From Prevotella sp. (GTDB lineage: Bacteria > Bacteroidota > Bacteroidia > Bacteroidales > Dysgonomonadaceae): a stretch of 64,000 nucleotides of DNA. The position numbers and the translations under genes are program-made. Below the pieces are notes generated by a model. The model did not search any database. It saw nothing but the letters and a program-made list of their open reading frames with translations, and had not been told where the DNA came from. This document shows positions 45,399 through 57,645 of this stretch, piece by piece (position 1 is the stretch's first letter; every line of letters starts with the position of its first letter). The stretch covers positions 25,488 through 89,487 of the forward strand of contig JAITVV010000018.1 in NCBI GenBank assembly GCA_031285625.1, read 5' to 3'.

Positions 45399-46352
45399 AT
45401 GAAAAAAAATCTAATATATTTAATTACGGTTTTATTAGGAATCTGCATCTTGTATGGATGTAGCGATGACGACGGAGGTTCTGATATATATATTACCCAA
45501 GCAGGGAATCCGGTAAATGTAAAGTTTGTAATGAAAAATGATCCTTATATACAAACATTCACTGTATCAATGGTAAGTCCTTATCCGATACCGTCCTCAA
45601 GCGGAATTAACCATGATGTAAAAGTGTCTTTAGAGACAGATCCATCTAAAGTAGAGGTCTATAATTCAAAGGAAGGTACATCTTATAAGATAATGCCGGA
45701 AGGTAGTTACTCTTTTCCTTCAGAAGTCATTATTAATGCCGGCTCATATGTTTCGGAGAATATATCTTTATCTATAAATGCTAAAGGGAAAATTGAAGCA
45801 TTGGAAACATATATACTTCCTATCAGTATAAAAGCTGTAGAAGGAGCCAATACTGATAATTCACACCAAACTATTTATTTTTTGCTGACAGGCTCTATAG
45901 ATGCCAGTGATATGGTATTTCTTAGCCGGACCGGCTGGCAAGTAATCGATGTGTCATCTGAAGAACTGAATGGTGAAGGTGCAAATAATGGTGCGGCGAA
46001 ATATGCTTTTGACGGAGATGGCCAAACATTCTGGCATACACAATGGCAGGGAGGAGAACCTATGCCTCCTCACCATATTACGGTAGATATGGGTAAGGAA
46101 GTAGAACTGCAAGGTTTTTCTTACTTAACTCGTGATTTCGGTGGAGCATGGCCTAAAGAATGTACTATTGAAGTAAGCAAGGATAATGCAGGATGGGAAG
46201 TTGCTGCTAATTTTACAGGCCTGCCTGCTTCCGGAGCCACCGAGTTTCGTTCGTTCTTCCCTGATGCTGTAGAAGCGAGATATTTCAAAATGACAATTAC
46301 TGCGGGGTATGGTGGTGCCTCCACACATGTAGCCGAAATCAATGTGTTCTAA
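45399..46352 (+). CDS. SusE/F-position lipoprotein with DUF1735-like and discoidin domains (PUL-C)
   Basis: 317 residues. Lipobox ILYGC, then an acidic linker (SDDDGGSD) typical of surface-exported Bacteroidetes lipoproteins. The N-terminal half (about 30-165) resembles DUF1735 beta domains; the C-terminal half (about 180-317) is an F5/8 type C discoidin domain (AKYAFDGDGQTFWHTQWQGG, HHITVDMGKEVELQGFSYL, ARYFKMTITAGYGG). A surface glycan-binding protein by position after SusD and domain content. Confidence 0.85.
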   Translation: MKKNLIYLITVLLGICILYGCSDDDGGSDIYITQAGNPVNVKFVMKNDPYIQTFTVSMVSPYPIPSSSGINHDVKVSLETDPSKVEVYNSKEGTSYKIMPEGSYSFPSEVIINAGSYVSENISLSINAKGKIEALETYILPISIKAVEGANTDNSHQTIYFLLTGSIDASDMVFLSRTGWQVIDVSSEELNGEGANNGAAKYAFDGDGQTFWHTQWQGGEPMPPHHITVDMGKEVELQGFSYLTRDFGGAWPKECTIEVSKDNAGWEVAANFTGLPASGATEFRSFFPDAVEARYFKMTITAGYGGASTHVAEINVF

Positions 46353-46366
46353 TTAAATAATTTAAT

Positions 46367-46394
46367 TGAGGATTGACTAGAATATCAATCCTCA
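46367..46394 (+). promoter_or_regulatory. intercistronic hairpin, SusE-like gene to GH29
   Basis: TGAGGATTGA and TCAATCCTCA form a perfect 10-bp stem with an 8-base loop in the 66-base gap; GTTTAG follows. Likely processing or attenuation element. Confidence 0.7.
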
Positions 46395-46424
46395 GTTTAG
46401 AAAATCATATTAATAATTTTGAAA

Positions 46425-47876
46425 ATGAAAAATAAAAAAATCATATTTACTCTATTCTCTCTATTCATTTCATTAAATACTTTTTCTCAAGCACCCAAAC
46501 CAATCGGTCCGACCCCAAACGAAAGGCAGATAGATTGGTATAACCAAGAAATAATAGCCTTTTTCCATTTTGGGCTGAATACCTATGAAGAATTTGTAAA
46601 CGAAGGTGATGGCAGGACTACCACTTCTCTTTTCAATCCCACAGCACTTGATTGTAAACAATGGGCACGAACATTAAAAGCCGCTGGAATCTCTAATGGC
46701 ATACTGACAGCCAAACATGCCGATGGTTTTTGTCTTTGGCCAAGTGCTTATACAGATTATTGTGTAAAGAACAGTCCGTGGAAAGGAGGTAAAGGTGATG
46801 TGGTCAAAGAGTTTGCTGATGCATTCAATAGCTTGGGAGTAAGAGCCAGTGTTTACCTAGGCCCTCACGACCGGCACGAACATCTGTCGCCGTTATATAA
46901 TACAACTGACTATAGGGATTACTATGCTCATCAGCTGACTGAACTCTTATCTAACTATGGCCCGATGTGGGAAACATGGTGGGATGGAGCAGGAGCCGAC
47001 GAGCTTACGACTCCTATTTACACTAAATGGGCGGAGATTGTTCGCAGGCTTCAACCTCAATGCGTCATTTTCGGGACAAAGAATTCATATCGTTTTGCAG
47101 ATGTTCGCTGGAATGGTAATGAAACCGGAATTGCCGGAGATCCATGTTGGTCTACAATTGACTCTTTATCTATCAGGGACGAAGGTGCCCATATCAAAGA
47201 TCTGAACGAAGGACAACTTAACGGGAATGCCTATATCCCTGCAGAATCTGACGTATCTATCCGTCCAAGCTGGTTTTATCATTCAGAGGAAGATGTTATG
47301 GTAAAATCGGTAGAAGAACTATGGGATATCTATTGTAAATCGGTAGGACGCAACAGTGTGTTGCTATTAAATCTTCCTCCGGATAGAAGAGGACTTATCC
47401 ATCCTATAGATTCGGCAAATATAGTAGGACTGCGTAAAGCAATTGATGAAACATTCCGTGCGAATCTGTTGGAAGATGCAAAAGTAACAGCAAAGAATCC
47501 TCGTGGAGGTGAATATGCCGTAACTAATATGATTGATAAATCGCCGGATACATATTATGCAGCCAATGATAATGCCACGACTGATGAAATAGTGTTTGAA
47601 ATGAACTCATCCAAGACATTTGACTGTCTGATGATTCAGGAGGTGATTGCCTTAGGGCACCGTACAACCGGATGGTCTGTAGATTATTCAAATGATGGTA
47701 AAAAATGGACTACTATCCCCCAAGCTAAAGATAAACAAAGCATAGGACATAAGTGGATACTAAGATTCTCTCCGGTTACTGCAAAATATGTAAGACTGCG
47801 TATTACAAAAGGTAAGGCATGCCCAGCCATTCATACTTTTGGTGTATACAAACAGTCTGTATTAGTAAGTAAATAA
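46425..47876 (+). CDS. GH29 alpha-L-fucosidase with C-terminal discoidin domain (PUL-C)
   Basis: About 483 residues from ATG 46425 (an upstream TTG adds two). Signal peptide, then the GH29 barrel: IDWYNQEIIAFFHFGLNTYE, AKHADGFCLWPSAYTDYCV, the nucleophile Asp in MWETWWDGAGADE near residue 190, and NSVLLLNLPPDRRGLI. The C-terminal 130 residues are a discoidin-like carbohydrate-binding domain. Removes alpha-linked fucose; subfamily (linkage) not decidable here. Second enzyme-side gene in PUL-C. Confidence 0.95.
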   Translation: MKNKKIIFTLFSLFISLNTFSQAPKPIGPTPNERQIDWYNQEIIAFFHFGLNTYEEFVNEGDGRTTTSLFNPTALDCKQWARTLKAAGISNGILTAKHADGFCLWPSAYTDYCVKNSPWKGGKGDVVKEFADAFNSLGVRASVYLGPHDRHEHLSPLYNTTDYRDYYAHQLTELLSNYGPMWETWWDGAGADELTTPIYTKWAEIVRRLQPQCVIFGTKNSYRFADVRWNGNETGIAGDPCWSTIDSLSIRDEGAHIKDLNEGQLNGNAYIPAESDVSIRPSWFYHSEEDVMVKSVEELWDIYCKSVGRNSVLLLNLPPDRRGLIHPIDSANIVGLRKAIDETFRANLLEDAKVTAKNPRGGEYAVTNMIDKSPDTYYAANDNATTDEIVFEMNSSKTFDCLMIQEVIALGHRTTGWSVDYSNDGKKWTTIPQAKDKQSIGHKWILRFSPVTAKYVRLRITKGKACPAIHTFGVYKQSVLVSK

Positions 47877-47893
47877 TTTCTAAAATTAAATAA

Positions 47894-51547
<3,654 letters not shown>

Positions 51548-51561
51548 ATAAAAACCTAACC

Positions 51562-51593
51562 ACAGGGAAATGGAAATTATTCCATCTCCCTGT
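51562..51593 (+). promoter_or_regulatory. intercistronic hairpin, GH2 to GH92
   Basis: ACAGGGA-a-ATGGAA pairs with TTCCAT-c-TCCCTGT around a 4-base loop (one mismatch), followed by ATTTAATATTAATT. Third consecutive PUL-C junction with a hairpin. Confidence 0.7.
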
Positions 51594-51609
51594 ATTTAAT
51601 ATTAATTCA

Positions 51610-53901
51610 ATGAAAAATATATATTTAGCGTTTCTTTTATTGCTGATGGTATCATGTCAGCCAAAAGAGGGAAATATACTAAATGAAGAAAAGAGTCCTG
51701 TGGATTATGTGAATATACTGATGGGTACACAATCCAAATTTACCTTATCCAATGGCAATACCTATCCTGCTATTGCCATGCCATGGGGTATGAATTTCTG
51801 GACACCGCAAACAGGGAAGATGGGTGACGGTTGGGCATATACTTATGATGCCGATAAGATAAGAGGATTCAAGCAAACGCATCAACCCAGTCCGTGGATG
51901 AACGATTACGGTCAGTTCGCTATTATGCCCATGACAGGGAAAGCCATTTTTGATCAGGATGAAAGAGCCAGCTGGTTTTCACATAAGGCGGAAACAGCAA
52001 AACCCTATTATTACAAGGTATATCTGGCCGATTATGATGTGATAACAGAGATTACGCCAACCGAACGGGCAGCCATGTTCCGCTTTACCTTTCCCGAAAA
52101 TGAAAAATCATATGTGGTAATTGATGCTTTTGACGAAGGATCATATGTAAAAATACTTCCGGATGAAAATAAGATTATCGGCTACACCACAAAAAACACA
52201 AAAGGAGTTCCAGATAATTTCAAAAACTATTTTGTAATAACTTTTGATAAGCCATTCGCTTATACGGCTTCTGTTGCAGGTGGCGTTATATCAGACGGGA
52301 AACCGGAAAGTGCAGACAAACATGCGGGAGCGGTTATCGGTTTTCCGACCCACAAAGGAGAAGTGGTGCATGCTAAAGTAGCTTCGTCGTTTATCAGCCA
52401 CGAACAGGCTGAAACCAATCTAAAAGAGATAGGTGAAAATACTTTTGAACAGATAAAAGAACAGGGCAGGAATAAATGGAATGAGGTATTAGGTAAGATT
52501 GTAGTTGAAGATGATAACATCGACAATGTAAGAACATTCTATTCCTGCCTTTATCGCTCTGTATTATTTCCCCGCAGCTTTTATGAAATTAATGACAAAG
52601 GAGAAACAGTACATTACAGTCCCTATAACGGAGAAGTCCTGCCCGGCTATATGTTTACCGATACAGGATTCTGGGATACATTCCGCTGTTTATTCCCATT
52701 GTTGAACCTGATGTATCCTGATATGAATGCGAAGATGCAGGAAGGATTGGTTAATACATATAAAGAAAGTAGTTTCCTTCCCGAATGGGCCAGCCCGGGG
52801 CATCGCTATTGCATGGTAGGAAATAACTCGGCATCGGTGGTTGCTGATGCTTATTTGAAAGGATTGAGAGGGTACGATATAGAAATGCTTTGGCAGGCTA
52901 TAATTCATGGGACAACTGCTGTCCACCCCGAAATGAAATCAACAGGTAGGTTGGGTTACGAGTATTATAACAAACTGGGGTATGTTCCCTATGATGTAAA
53001 TATTAATGAGAATGCAGCACGTACACTTGAGTATGCCTATGATGACTGGTGTATTTACCAGCTGGGAAAAGCTCTTGGAAAACCTGAAAAAGAAATAGAG
53101 ATTTATAAACAGAGGGCAATGAATTACAAAAACCTCTTCGACCCAGAGCATAAATTAATGAGAGGAAAGAATCAGGATGGGACATTCCAGTCTCCTTTCA
53201 ATCCACTGAGATGGGGAGATGCCTTTACCGAGGGCAACAGTTGGCATTACACTTGGTCGGTGTTTCATGATCCGCAGGGGTTAATTGACCTGATGGGAGG
53301 AAAAGACGGTTTTAACCAGATGATGGACTCAGTGTTTAATGTTCCGCCATTGTTCGACGAAAGTTATTACGGAGGAGTAATTCATGAAATACGGGAGATG
53401 CAGATAATGAATATGGGACAGTATGCACATGGCAATCAACCTGTACAACATATGATTTACCTATATAATTATTCAGGCGAACCATGGAAAGCCCAGTATT
53501 GGGTACGTGAGGTAATGGATAGGCTATATACTCCTAATCCGGATGGTTATTGTGGTGATGAGGATAATGGCCAGACTTCGGCCTGGTATGTGTTCTCTGC
53601 ACTTGGCTTCTATCCTGTTTGTCCGGGAACGGATCAGTATATTTTAGGTTCTCCTTTGTTTAAGAAAGTTACTTTAAAACTGGAGAATGGAAAAGAGATA
53701 GCTATCAGTGCAGATAATGTGAGTGTAGACAACAGGTATATCGAGGCGATGACCATCAATGGTAAATCCTCTTCCCGTAATTATATAACACATCCGGAGT
53801 TAATGAATAGTGGTGAAATCAATTTTAAAATGGCCTCATCGCCAAATGAAAAACGTGGGACAGACAAAGTGGATTTACCCTATTCGTTCTCACAAAAGTA
53901 A
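51610..53901 (+). CDS. GH92 exo-alpha-mannosidase lipoprotein (PUL-C)
   Basis: 763 residues. Lipobox MVSC at residue 16. The GH92 fold shows as PVDYVNILMGTQ, NGNTYPAIAMPWGMNFWTPQ, FKQTHQPSPWMNDYGQFAIM, FYSCLYRSVLFPRSF, DTGFWDTFRCLFPLLNLMYP and CGDEDNGQTSAWYVFSALGF with FYPVCPGTDQY. GH92 enzymes are calcium-dependent mannosidases acting mostly on alpha-1,2/1,3/1,4/1,6-linked mannose of N-glycans or yeast mannan. With GH29 and GH2 it suggests host-type glycoprotein glycans. Last gene of PUL-C. Confidence 0.96.
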   Translation: MKNIYLAFLLLLMVSCQPKEGNILNEEKSPVDYVNILMGTQSKFTLSNGNTYPAIAMPWGMNFWTPQTGKMGDGWAYTYDADKIRGFKQTHQPSPWMNDYGQFAIMPMTGKAIFDQDERASWFSHKAETAKPYYYKVYLADYDVITEITPTERAAMFRFTFPENEKSYVVIDAFDEGSYVKILPDENKIIGYTTKNTKGVPDNFKNYFVITFDKPFAYTASVAGGVISDGKPESADKHAGAVIGFPTHKGEVVHAKVASSFISHEQAETNLKEIGENTFEQIKEQGRNKWNEVLGKIVVEDDNIDNVRTFYSCLYRSVLFPRSFYEINDKGETVHYSPYNGEVLPGYMFTDTGFWDTFRCLFPLLNLMYPDMNAKMQEGLVNTYKESSFLPEWASPGHRYCMVGNNSASVVADAYLKGLRGYDIEMLWQAIIHGTTAVHPEMKSTGRLGYEYYNKLGYVPYDVNINENAARTLEYAYDDWCIYQLGKALGKPEKEIEIYKQRAMNYKNLFDPEHKLMRGKNQDGTFQSPFNPLRWGDAFTEGNSWHYTWSVFHDPQGLIDLMGGKDGFNQMMDSVFNVPPLFDESYYGGVIHEIREMQIMNMGQYAHGNQPVQHMIYLYNYSGEPWKAQYWVREVMDRLYTPNPDGYCGDEDNGQTSAWYVFSALGFYPVCPGTDQYILGSPLFKKVTLKLENGKEIAISADNVSVDNRYIEAMTINGKSSSRNYITHPELMNSGEINFKMASSPNEKRGTDKVDLPYSFSQK

Positions 53902-53988
53902 ATTACTACTTCATGCCTTTATCCTATTTACTAGTTAGATAATGATGTGTTTTAGTAATGATCTAGTAATGATTTGTAGATAATTTAA

Positions 53989-54273
53989 CCTGTTTTAGAG
54001 AGAATAGTAGTTTATAGTGATTTAAATGAATATTTTATTGAACCTGGAAGTGTATATGTTGTGCAAACTGAATCTAATAGATATGTTAAGCGTTTATATT
54101 ACAATGATGATAGATCAGCACTTCTTTGCATATCTGACAATCATATAAAACATACTGATGGTCCTTTAGAAGGAACATATTTCTATCCACCATTTGAAAT
54201 ACCTTTTAGTGCTGTAAAATGCATCTATAAAGTAACTGGAGTAATAAAGAGAAATAGCACAACAGCATATTAA
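53989..54273 (+). pseudogene. remnant of an S24/LexA-like XRE phage-type regulator
   Basis: An open frame without start begins after the TAA at 53986-53988. The part VVYSDLNEYFIEPGSVYVVQ, TESNRYVKRLYYNDDRSALL and IPFSAVKCIYKVTGVIKRN matches in layout the C-terminal beta domain of Bacteroidetes HTH/S24-type repressors (xIxPGSVYVV, RxVKRL, I-K-Y-V-G-V). No helix-turn-helix precedes it. Probably the tail of a decayed mobile-element regulator beside a tRNA gene. No other coding signal is seen in 53902-54351. Confidence 0.5.
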
Positions 54274-54306
54274 TTATTAAGTATTTTCCTAAGTACATAA
54301 AAATAA

Positions 54307-54335
54307 AAGCGCGAAAACCATTTGTTTACGCGCTT
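54307..54335 (-). terminator. terminator of tRNA-Lys
   Basis: AAGCGCG and CGCGCTT form a 7-bp GC-rich stem; on the minus strand it is followed by TTATTTTTATG-type T-rich sequence, 17 bases after the tRNA 3' end. Confidence 0.7.
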
Positions 54336-54351
54336 ACTTATTTTCAAAAAG

Positions 54352-54424
54352 TGACCCCGGAGGGGCTCGAACCCTCGACCCATTGATTAAGAGTCAATTG
54401 CTCTACCAACTGAGCTACGGAGTC
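54352..54424 (-). tRNA. tRNA-Lys (CTT)
   Basis: 73 bases, minus strand. Acceptor GACTCCG/CGGGGTC with one G-T pair, D arm GCTCAGTTGGTAGAGC, anticodon stem ATTGA/TCAAT around CTCTTAA giving anticodon CTT, T arm TCGAGGGTTCGAGCCCC(T). CCA is not encoded. A remnant of a phage-type regulator lies just to its left. Confidence 0.95.
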
Positions 54425-54497
54425 TTTTGATGAGTGCAAAAGTATAACAATTATTCTTTTTTAGAAAATATTTTCGGGAAGAAACTTTTAAATTCAT

Positions 54498-54505
54498 TAC
54501 TTTTG
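54498..54505 (+). promoter_or_regulatory. -7 element of the queC operon
   Basis: TACTTTTG, matching TAnnTTTG, 62 bases before the queC ATG and downstream of the divergent tRNA 5' end. Confidence 0.5.
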
Positions 54506-54567
54506 TAGCTGAAGAGAAATCCTTTTCCGTGTATCTTAGGATCAACCACGTAAAAAACAAAGAACTT

Positions 54568-55224
54568 ATGTATAACAAAGAATCAGCTCTAGTCTTGTTC
54601 TCCGGAGGACAAGATTCTACAACATGCCTTTATTGGGCACTTAAAAACTTTTCATCTGTTCGTACATTATGCTTTACTTACGGTCAGCGCCATTCTAAAG
54701 AGGTAGAAGTGGCTCAGGCAATAGCTGAAAATGCAAATGTCCCGTTTCAATTGCTGGATGCATCTATCATTAGTCAGTTGTCAGTAAACTCACTAACAAG
54801 TGACATCGTAATGGATCAGGAGAAACCCACAGATTCATATCCGAATACTTTTGTTCCTGGCCGGAATTTGCTATTCCTTACTTTTGCTGCGGTTATTGCC
54901 CGCTCTCATGGTATTCGTCATATTGTAACTGGGGTTTCCGAAGCTGATTATAGTGGCTATCCCGATTGCAGAGATACCTTTATACTCTCTGCTAATGCTT
55001 CTATAAATCTTGCAATGGATGAGCATTTTGAGATTCATACGCCGCTGATGTGGAGAGATAAAACAGCTGTATGGCAATTATCAGACGAATTGGGAGTGTT
55101 TGATATCGTTCGTACACAAACGTTAACCTGCTATAATGGAATAATAGCTGACGGATGCGGACATTGTCCGGCTTGTAAATTACGTAAACAAGGTTTAGAT
55201 AGTTATTTAAAGATAAGAAAATAA
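54568..55224 (+). CDS. queC: 7-cyano-7-deazaguanine synthase QueC
   Basis: Start at ATG 54568 ([19 protein letters not shown]); a TTG 39 bases earlier extends into the leader and is less likely. About 218 residues. ATP pyrophosphatase loop [23 protein letters not shown], and the zinc cysteines CYNG... [10 protein letters not shown]. Makes preQ0 from carboxy-deazaguanine for queuosine in tRNA. queF begins one base after its stop; queD/queE are not in the window. Confidence 0.96.
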   Translation: MYNKESALVLFSGGQDSTTCLYWALKNFSSVRTLCFTYGQRHSKEVEVAQAIAENANVPFQLLDASIISQLSVNSLTSDIVMDQEKPTDSYPNTFVPGRNLLFLTFAAVIARSHGIRHIVTGVSEADYSGYPDCRDTFILSANASINLAMDEHFEIHTPLMWRDKTAVWQLSDELGVFDIVRTQTLTCYNGIIADGCGHCPACKLRKQGLDSYLKIRK

Positions 55225-55225
55225 T

Positions 55226-55693
55226 ATGAGTGTAGAAGGACTTAGCCATTTAGGTGGAAAAACAGAGTATAAAGATGATTATGCACCTGAAGTACTCGAA
55301 GCATTTGAAAACAAACATCAGGGAAACGATTATTGGGTAACATTCAATTGCCCTGAGTTTACCAGTTTATGCCCGATAACCGGACAACCGGATTTTGCTA
55401 CTATTCACATCAACTATATTCCTGATGTGAAGATGGTAGAAAGTAAAAGCCTAAAGTTGTATATGTTTAGTTTCCGTAATCATGGAGCCTTTCATGAAGA
55501 CTGTGTAAATATCATTATGAAAGATTTGGTTAATTTGATGGATCCAAAATATATCGAAGTGGTGGGTTTATTTACCCCACGGGGTGGAATCAGTATCTAT
55601 CCATTTTGTAATTATGGACGTCCGGGAACTAAATACGAAATGGCGGCGAAAGAGCGTCTCCTGAAACACAATCCACAGCAACTCTATAAGTGA
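55226..55693 (+). CDS. queF: NADPH-dependent 7-cyano-7-deazaguanine reductase QueF
   Basis: 155 residues, the short YkvM/unimodular type. Reduces preQ0 to preQ1. Catalytic Cys in [17 protein letters not shown], the [20 protein letters not shown] signature and the conserved His/Glu of the T-fold are visible. Directly adjacent to queC, so both steps are coupled. Confidence 0.96.
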   Translation: MSVEGLSHLGGKTEYKDDYAPEVLEAFENKHQGNDYWVTFNCPEFTSLCPITGQPDFATIHINYIPDVKMVESKSLKLYMFSFRNHGAFHEDCVNIIMKDLVNLMDPKYIEVVGLFTPRGGISIYPFCNYGRPGTKYEMAAKERLLKHNPQQLYK

Positions 55694-55730
55694 TAGAGAT
55701 AATTTGATATTGTTTTGCAGCACAAACCTT

Positions 55731-56252
55731 ATGAGTATAAAAACTAAATACATTTCTGATTATGATCATTATGAGTTGGTCTTGAGGAATGTATTAGCTG
55801 TCAAAAAACAATTATGGATTGGTACTGCCGATATCAAAGATTTGTATTTTAAACAAGGGACAAATAGTGTTCCGTTCCTTAAAATTCTATCTAATCTTAT
55901 CCAGCGGGGTGTTGAAATCCGCCTGATTCATGCAAAAGAACCCGGACCGAACTTTAAAGCTGATTTTGATAAATACCCATTGTTGAATCATGGGCTTGAA
56001 CGGGCGCTTTGTCCACGTGTCCACTTCAAAATGATGATATTTGACCTGCAAACAGTCTATATTGGTTCTGCAAACTTAACAGGGGCGGGGATTGGAATGA
56101 AGAGTGTCGATACCCGTAACTTCGAAACAGGTATTCTCACTTCTGATCCGGTATTATTAGATGGTGCAATATCACAATTCGATTCTGTTTGGATTGGTCG
56201 TTTCTGTAATAAATGTAAACGGAAAAAATACTGTGGAGACCGTATAAAATGA
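55731..56252 (+). CDS. single-HKD phospholipase D-like protein
   Basis: About 173 residues from ATG 55731 (MSIKTKYISDYDHYELV). One HKD motif: HFKMMIFDLQTVYIGSANLT (HxKx4D then GSANLTGAG). The C-terminus has a cysteine cluster (FCNKCKRKKYC), a likely metal site. A single HKD implies a homodimer, as in bacterial Nuc-type nucleases; lipid or nucleic acid substrate is not decided. Follows queF by about 35 bases. Confidence 0.85.
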   Translation: MSIKTKYISDYDHYELVLRNVLAVKKQLWIGTADIKDLYFKQGTNSVPFLKILSNLIQRGVEIRLIHAKEPGPNFKADFDKYPLLNHGLERALCPRVHFKMMIFDLQTVYIGSANLTGAGIGMKSVDTRNFETGILTSDPVLLDGAISQFDSVWIGRFCNKCKRKKYCGDRIK

Positions 56253-56262
56253 TTTAATTCTC

Positions 56263-57636
56263 TTACCCGATTTTCGGACGTTTCTTTTCTATTCTTCGAT
56301 ATACGATAGCAAACCATGTAGGTAAGATTATACCTTTACATATTGTTGATATAGCTATAGCCCACCATACACCTGTTATACCCATTTGTGAAGCCAGATA
56401 ATAAGCCAAAGGTATACGTAAAGCATTAAATGTAATGCTGATTACGGCCGGCTCTATAGTGCGTCCGATACCATTGAACATGCCTTGTGTAGTAAGTTCA
56501 AACATCATAAAAATCTGCACCAGTCCCATAACAAATAAATATTCAGCTCCGGCTCTCATTGCATTTTCTTCTGGTATAATAATTCCGAATATCTGTGCAC
56601 CAAAGAGAATGAAGGAGATGCTTACAATAACTCCCAATATAAGCATAACCCGAATGGTGTAGATATAGGCTTTTTTGCCTCTCTCAATCTTGTTTGCTGC
56701 ATAGTTCTGCGCCACAAAAGCACTAAGAGCTGTAGAAAAACCTTGTGATGTATTCCAGGTAACAGCCTCTATTTGTCCGCCTGTTGTTTGTGCCATCATT
56801 CCCAGATGACCTCCATGAATTGAGGCAACCCGCGCCAGGTTCATGTTTATGATTGCATATAGAGAGTTCATTACGGAAACCGGAGTTCCCAGAAAGAAAA
56901 TGCGTTTTAAATAAATTCCTTTAGGCTTAATGAAGAACTTGAAATTTCCAAGTATGCGGCTTCCGAATTTGATCTGATAGAAGAATAATGAAAAAACAAA
57001 TAGTTGAGCAGCAACTGTTCCAATAGCAGCACCATGAAGCCCCAATCCCATGACAAACATTAATATAGGGTCTAGTATCATATTGAGGACTAATCCTGCA
57101 GCATTATTACGAAAAGGAACAATACTGCGTCCCGCACCATTATATATCCCAGTGAAGTTATAAGACAGGAACTGGAAAGGAAGGCTTATAGTCAATATGC
57201 GTAAATATAGTGCTGCATCGGCTGTAATATCCGCTTCCAGTTTGAAAAAAGTTAGTATCGGAGTAGCAAAGATAAATAAGGTAGAAACCCATATTATGCT
57301 TAATACAATAGAAGTTGTGGTAGAATGGGAAGCATAAATCGCAGCACGCTTCATTTTTTTGGCCCCTATTGATTGTCCTACAGCTACCTCGGCTCCTATC
57401 ATAGCCAGATAGGCTACAGATGAGGTAAGCCACAAAAGCATTCCTATAGCGCCGATTGCCGCTTCTGACTTTGTTGCTATTTCGGGATGGGAGACTGTCC
57501 CGAGACGACCTACCCACGACATAGCCATTAAGGTATATGCCATCTGCAGAAAGCTTGTTCCCATCAATGGTAGTGCAAGGCGAATAAGGGTGGAAAATAT
57601 TTTACCCTCCGTAAGATTGTGGATGCCCGATTTCAC
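56263..57636 (-). CDS. MATE family efflux transporter
   Basis: 457 residues, 12 membrane helices in two MatE halves. It begins at a GTG (57636) giving MKSGIHNLTEGKIFSTLIRL, the usual MATE start; motifs LALPLMGTSFLQMAYTLMAM and EVAVGQSIGAKKMKRA in half one and SAFVAQNYAANKIERGKKAY in half two. Cation/drug antiporter by family; substrate unknown. It starts 9 bases after the YihY gene stop, so they share an operon. Confidence 0.93.
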   Translation of the reverse strand: MKSGIHNLTEGKIFSTLIRLALPLMGTSFLQMAYTLMAMSWVGRLGTVSHPEIATKSEAAIGAIGMLLWLTSSVAYLAMIGAEVAVGQSIGAKKMKRAAIYASHSTTTSIVLSIIWVSTLFIFATPILTFFKLEADITADAALYLRILTISLPFQFLSYNFTGIYNGAGRSIVPFRNNAAGLVLNMILDPILMFVMGLGLHGAAIGTVAAQLFVFSLFFYQIKFGSRILGNFKFFIKPKGIYLKRIFFLGTPVSVMNSLYAIINMNLARVASIHGGHLGMMAQTTGGQIEAVTWNTSQGFSTALSAFVAQNYAANKIERGKKAYIYTIRVMLILGVIVSISFILFGAQIFGIIIPEENAMRAGAEYLFVMGLVQIFMMFELTTQGMFNGIGRTIEPAVISITFNALRIPLAYYLASQMGITGVWWAIAISTICKGIILPTWFAIVYRRIEKKRPKIG

Positions 57637-57645
57637 TTGTGTAAT

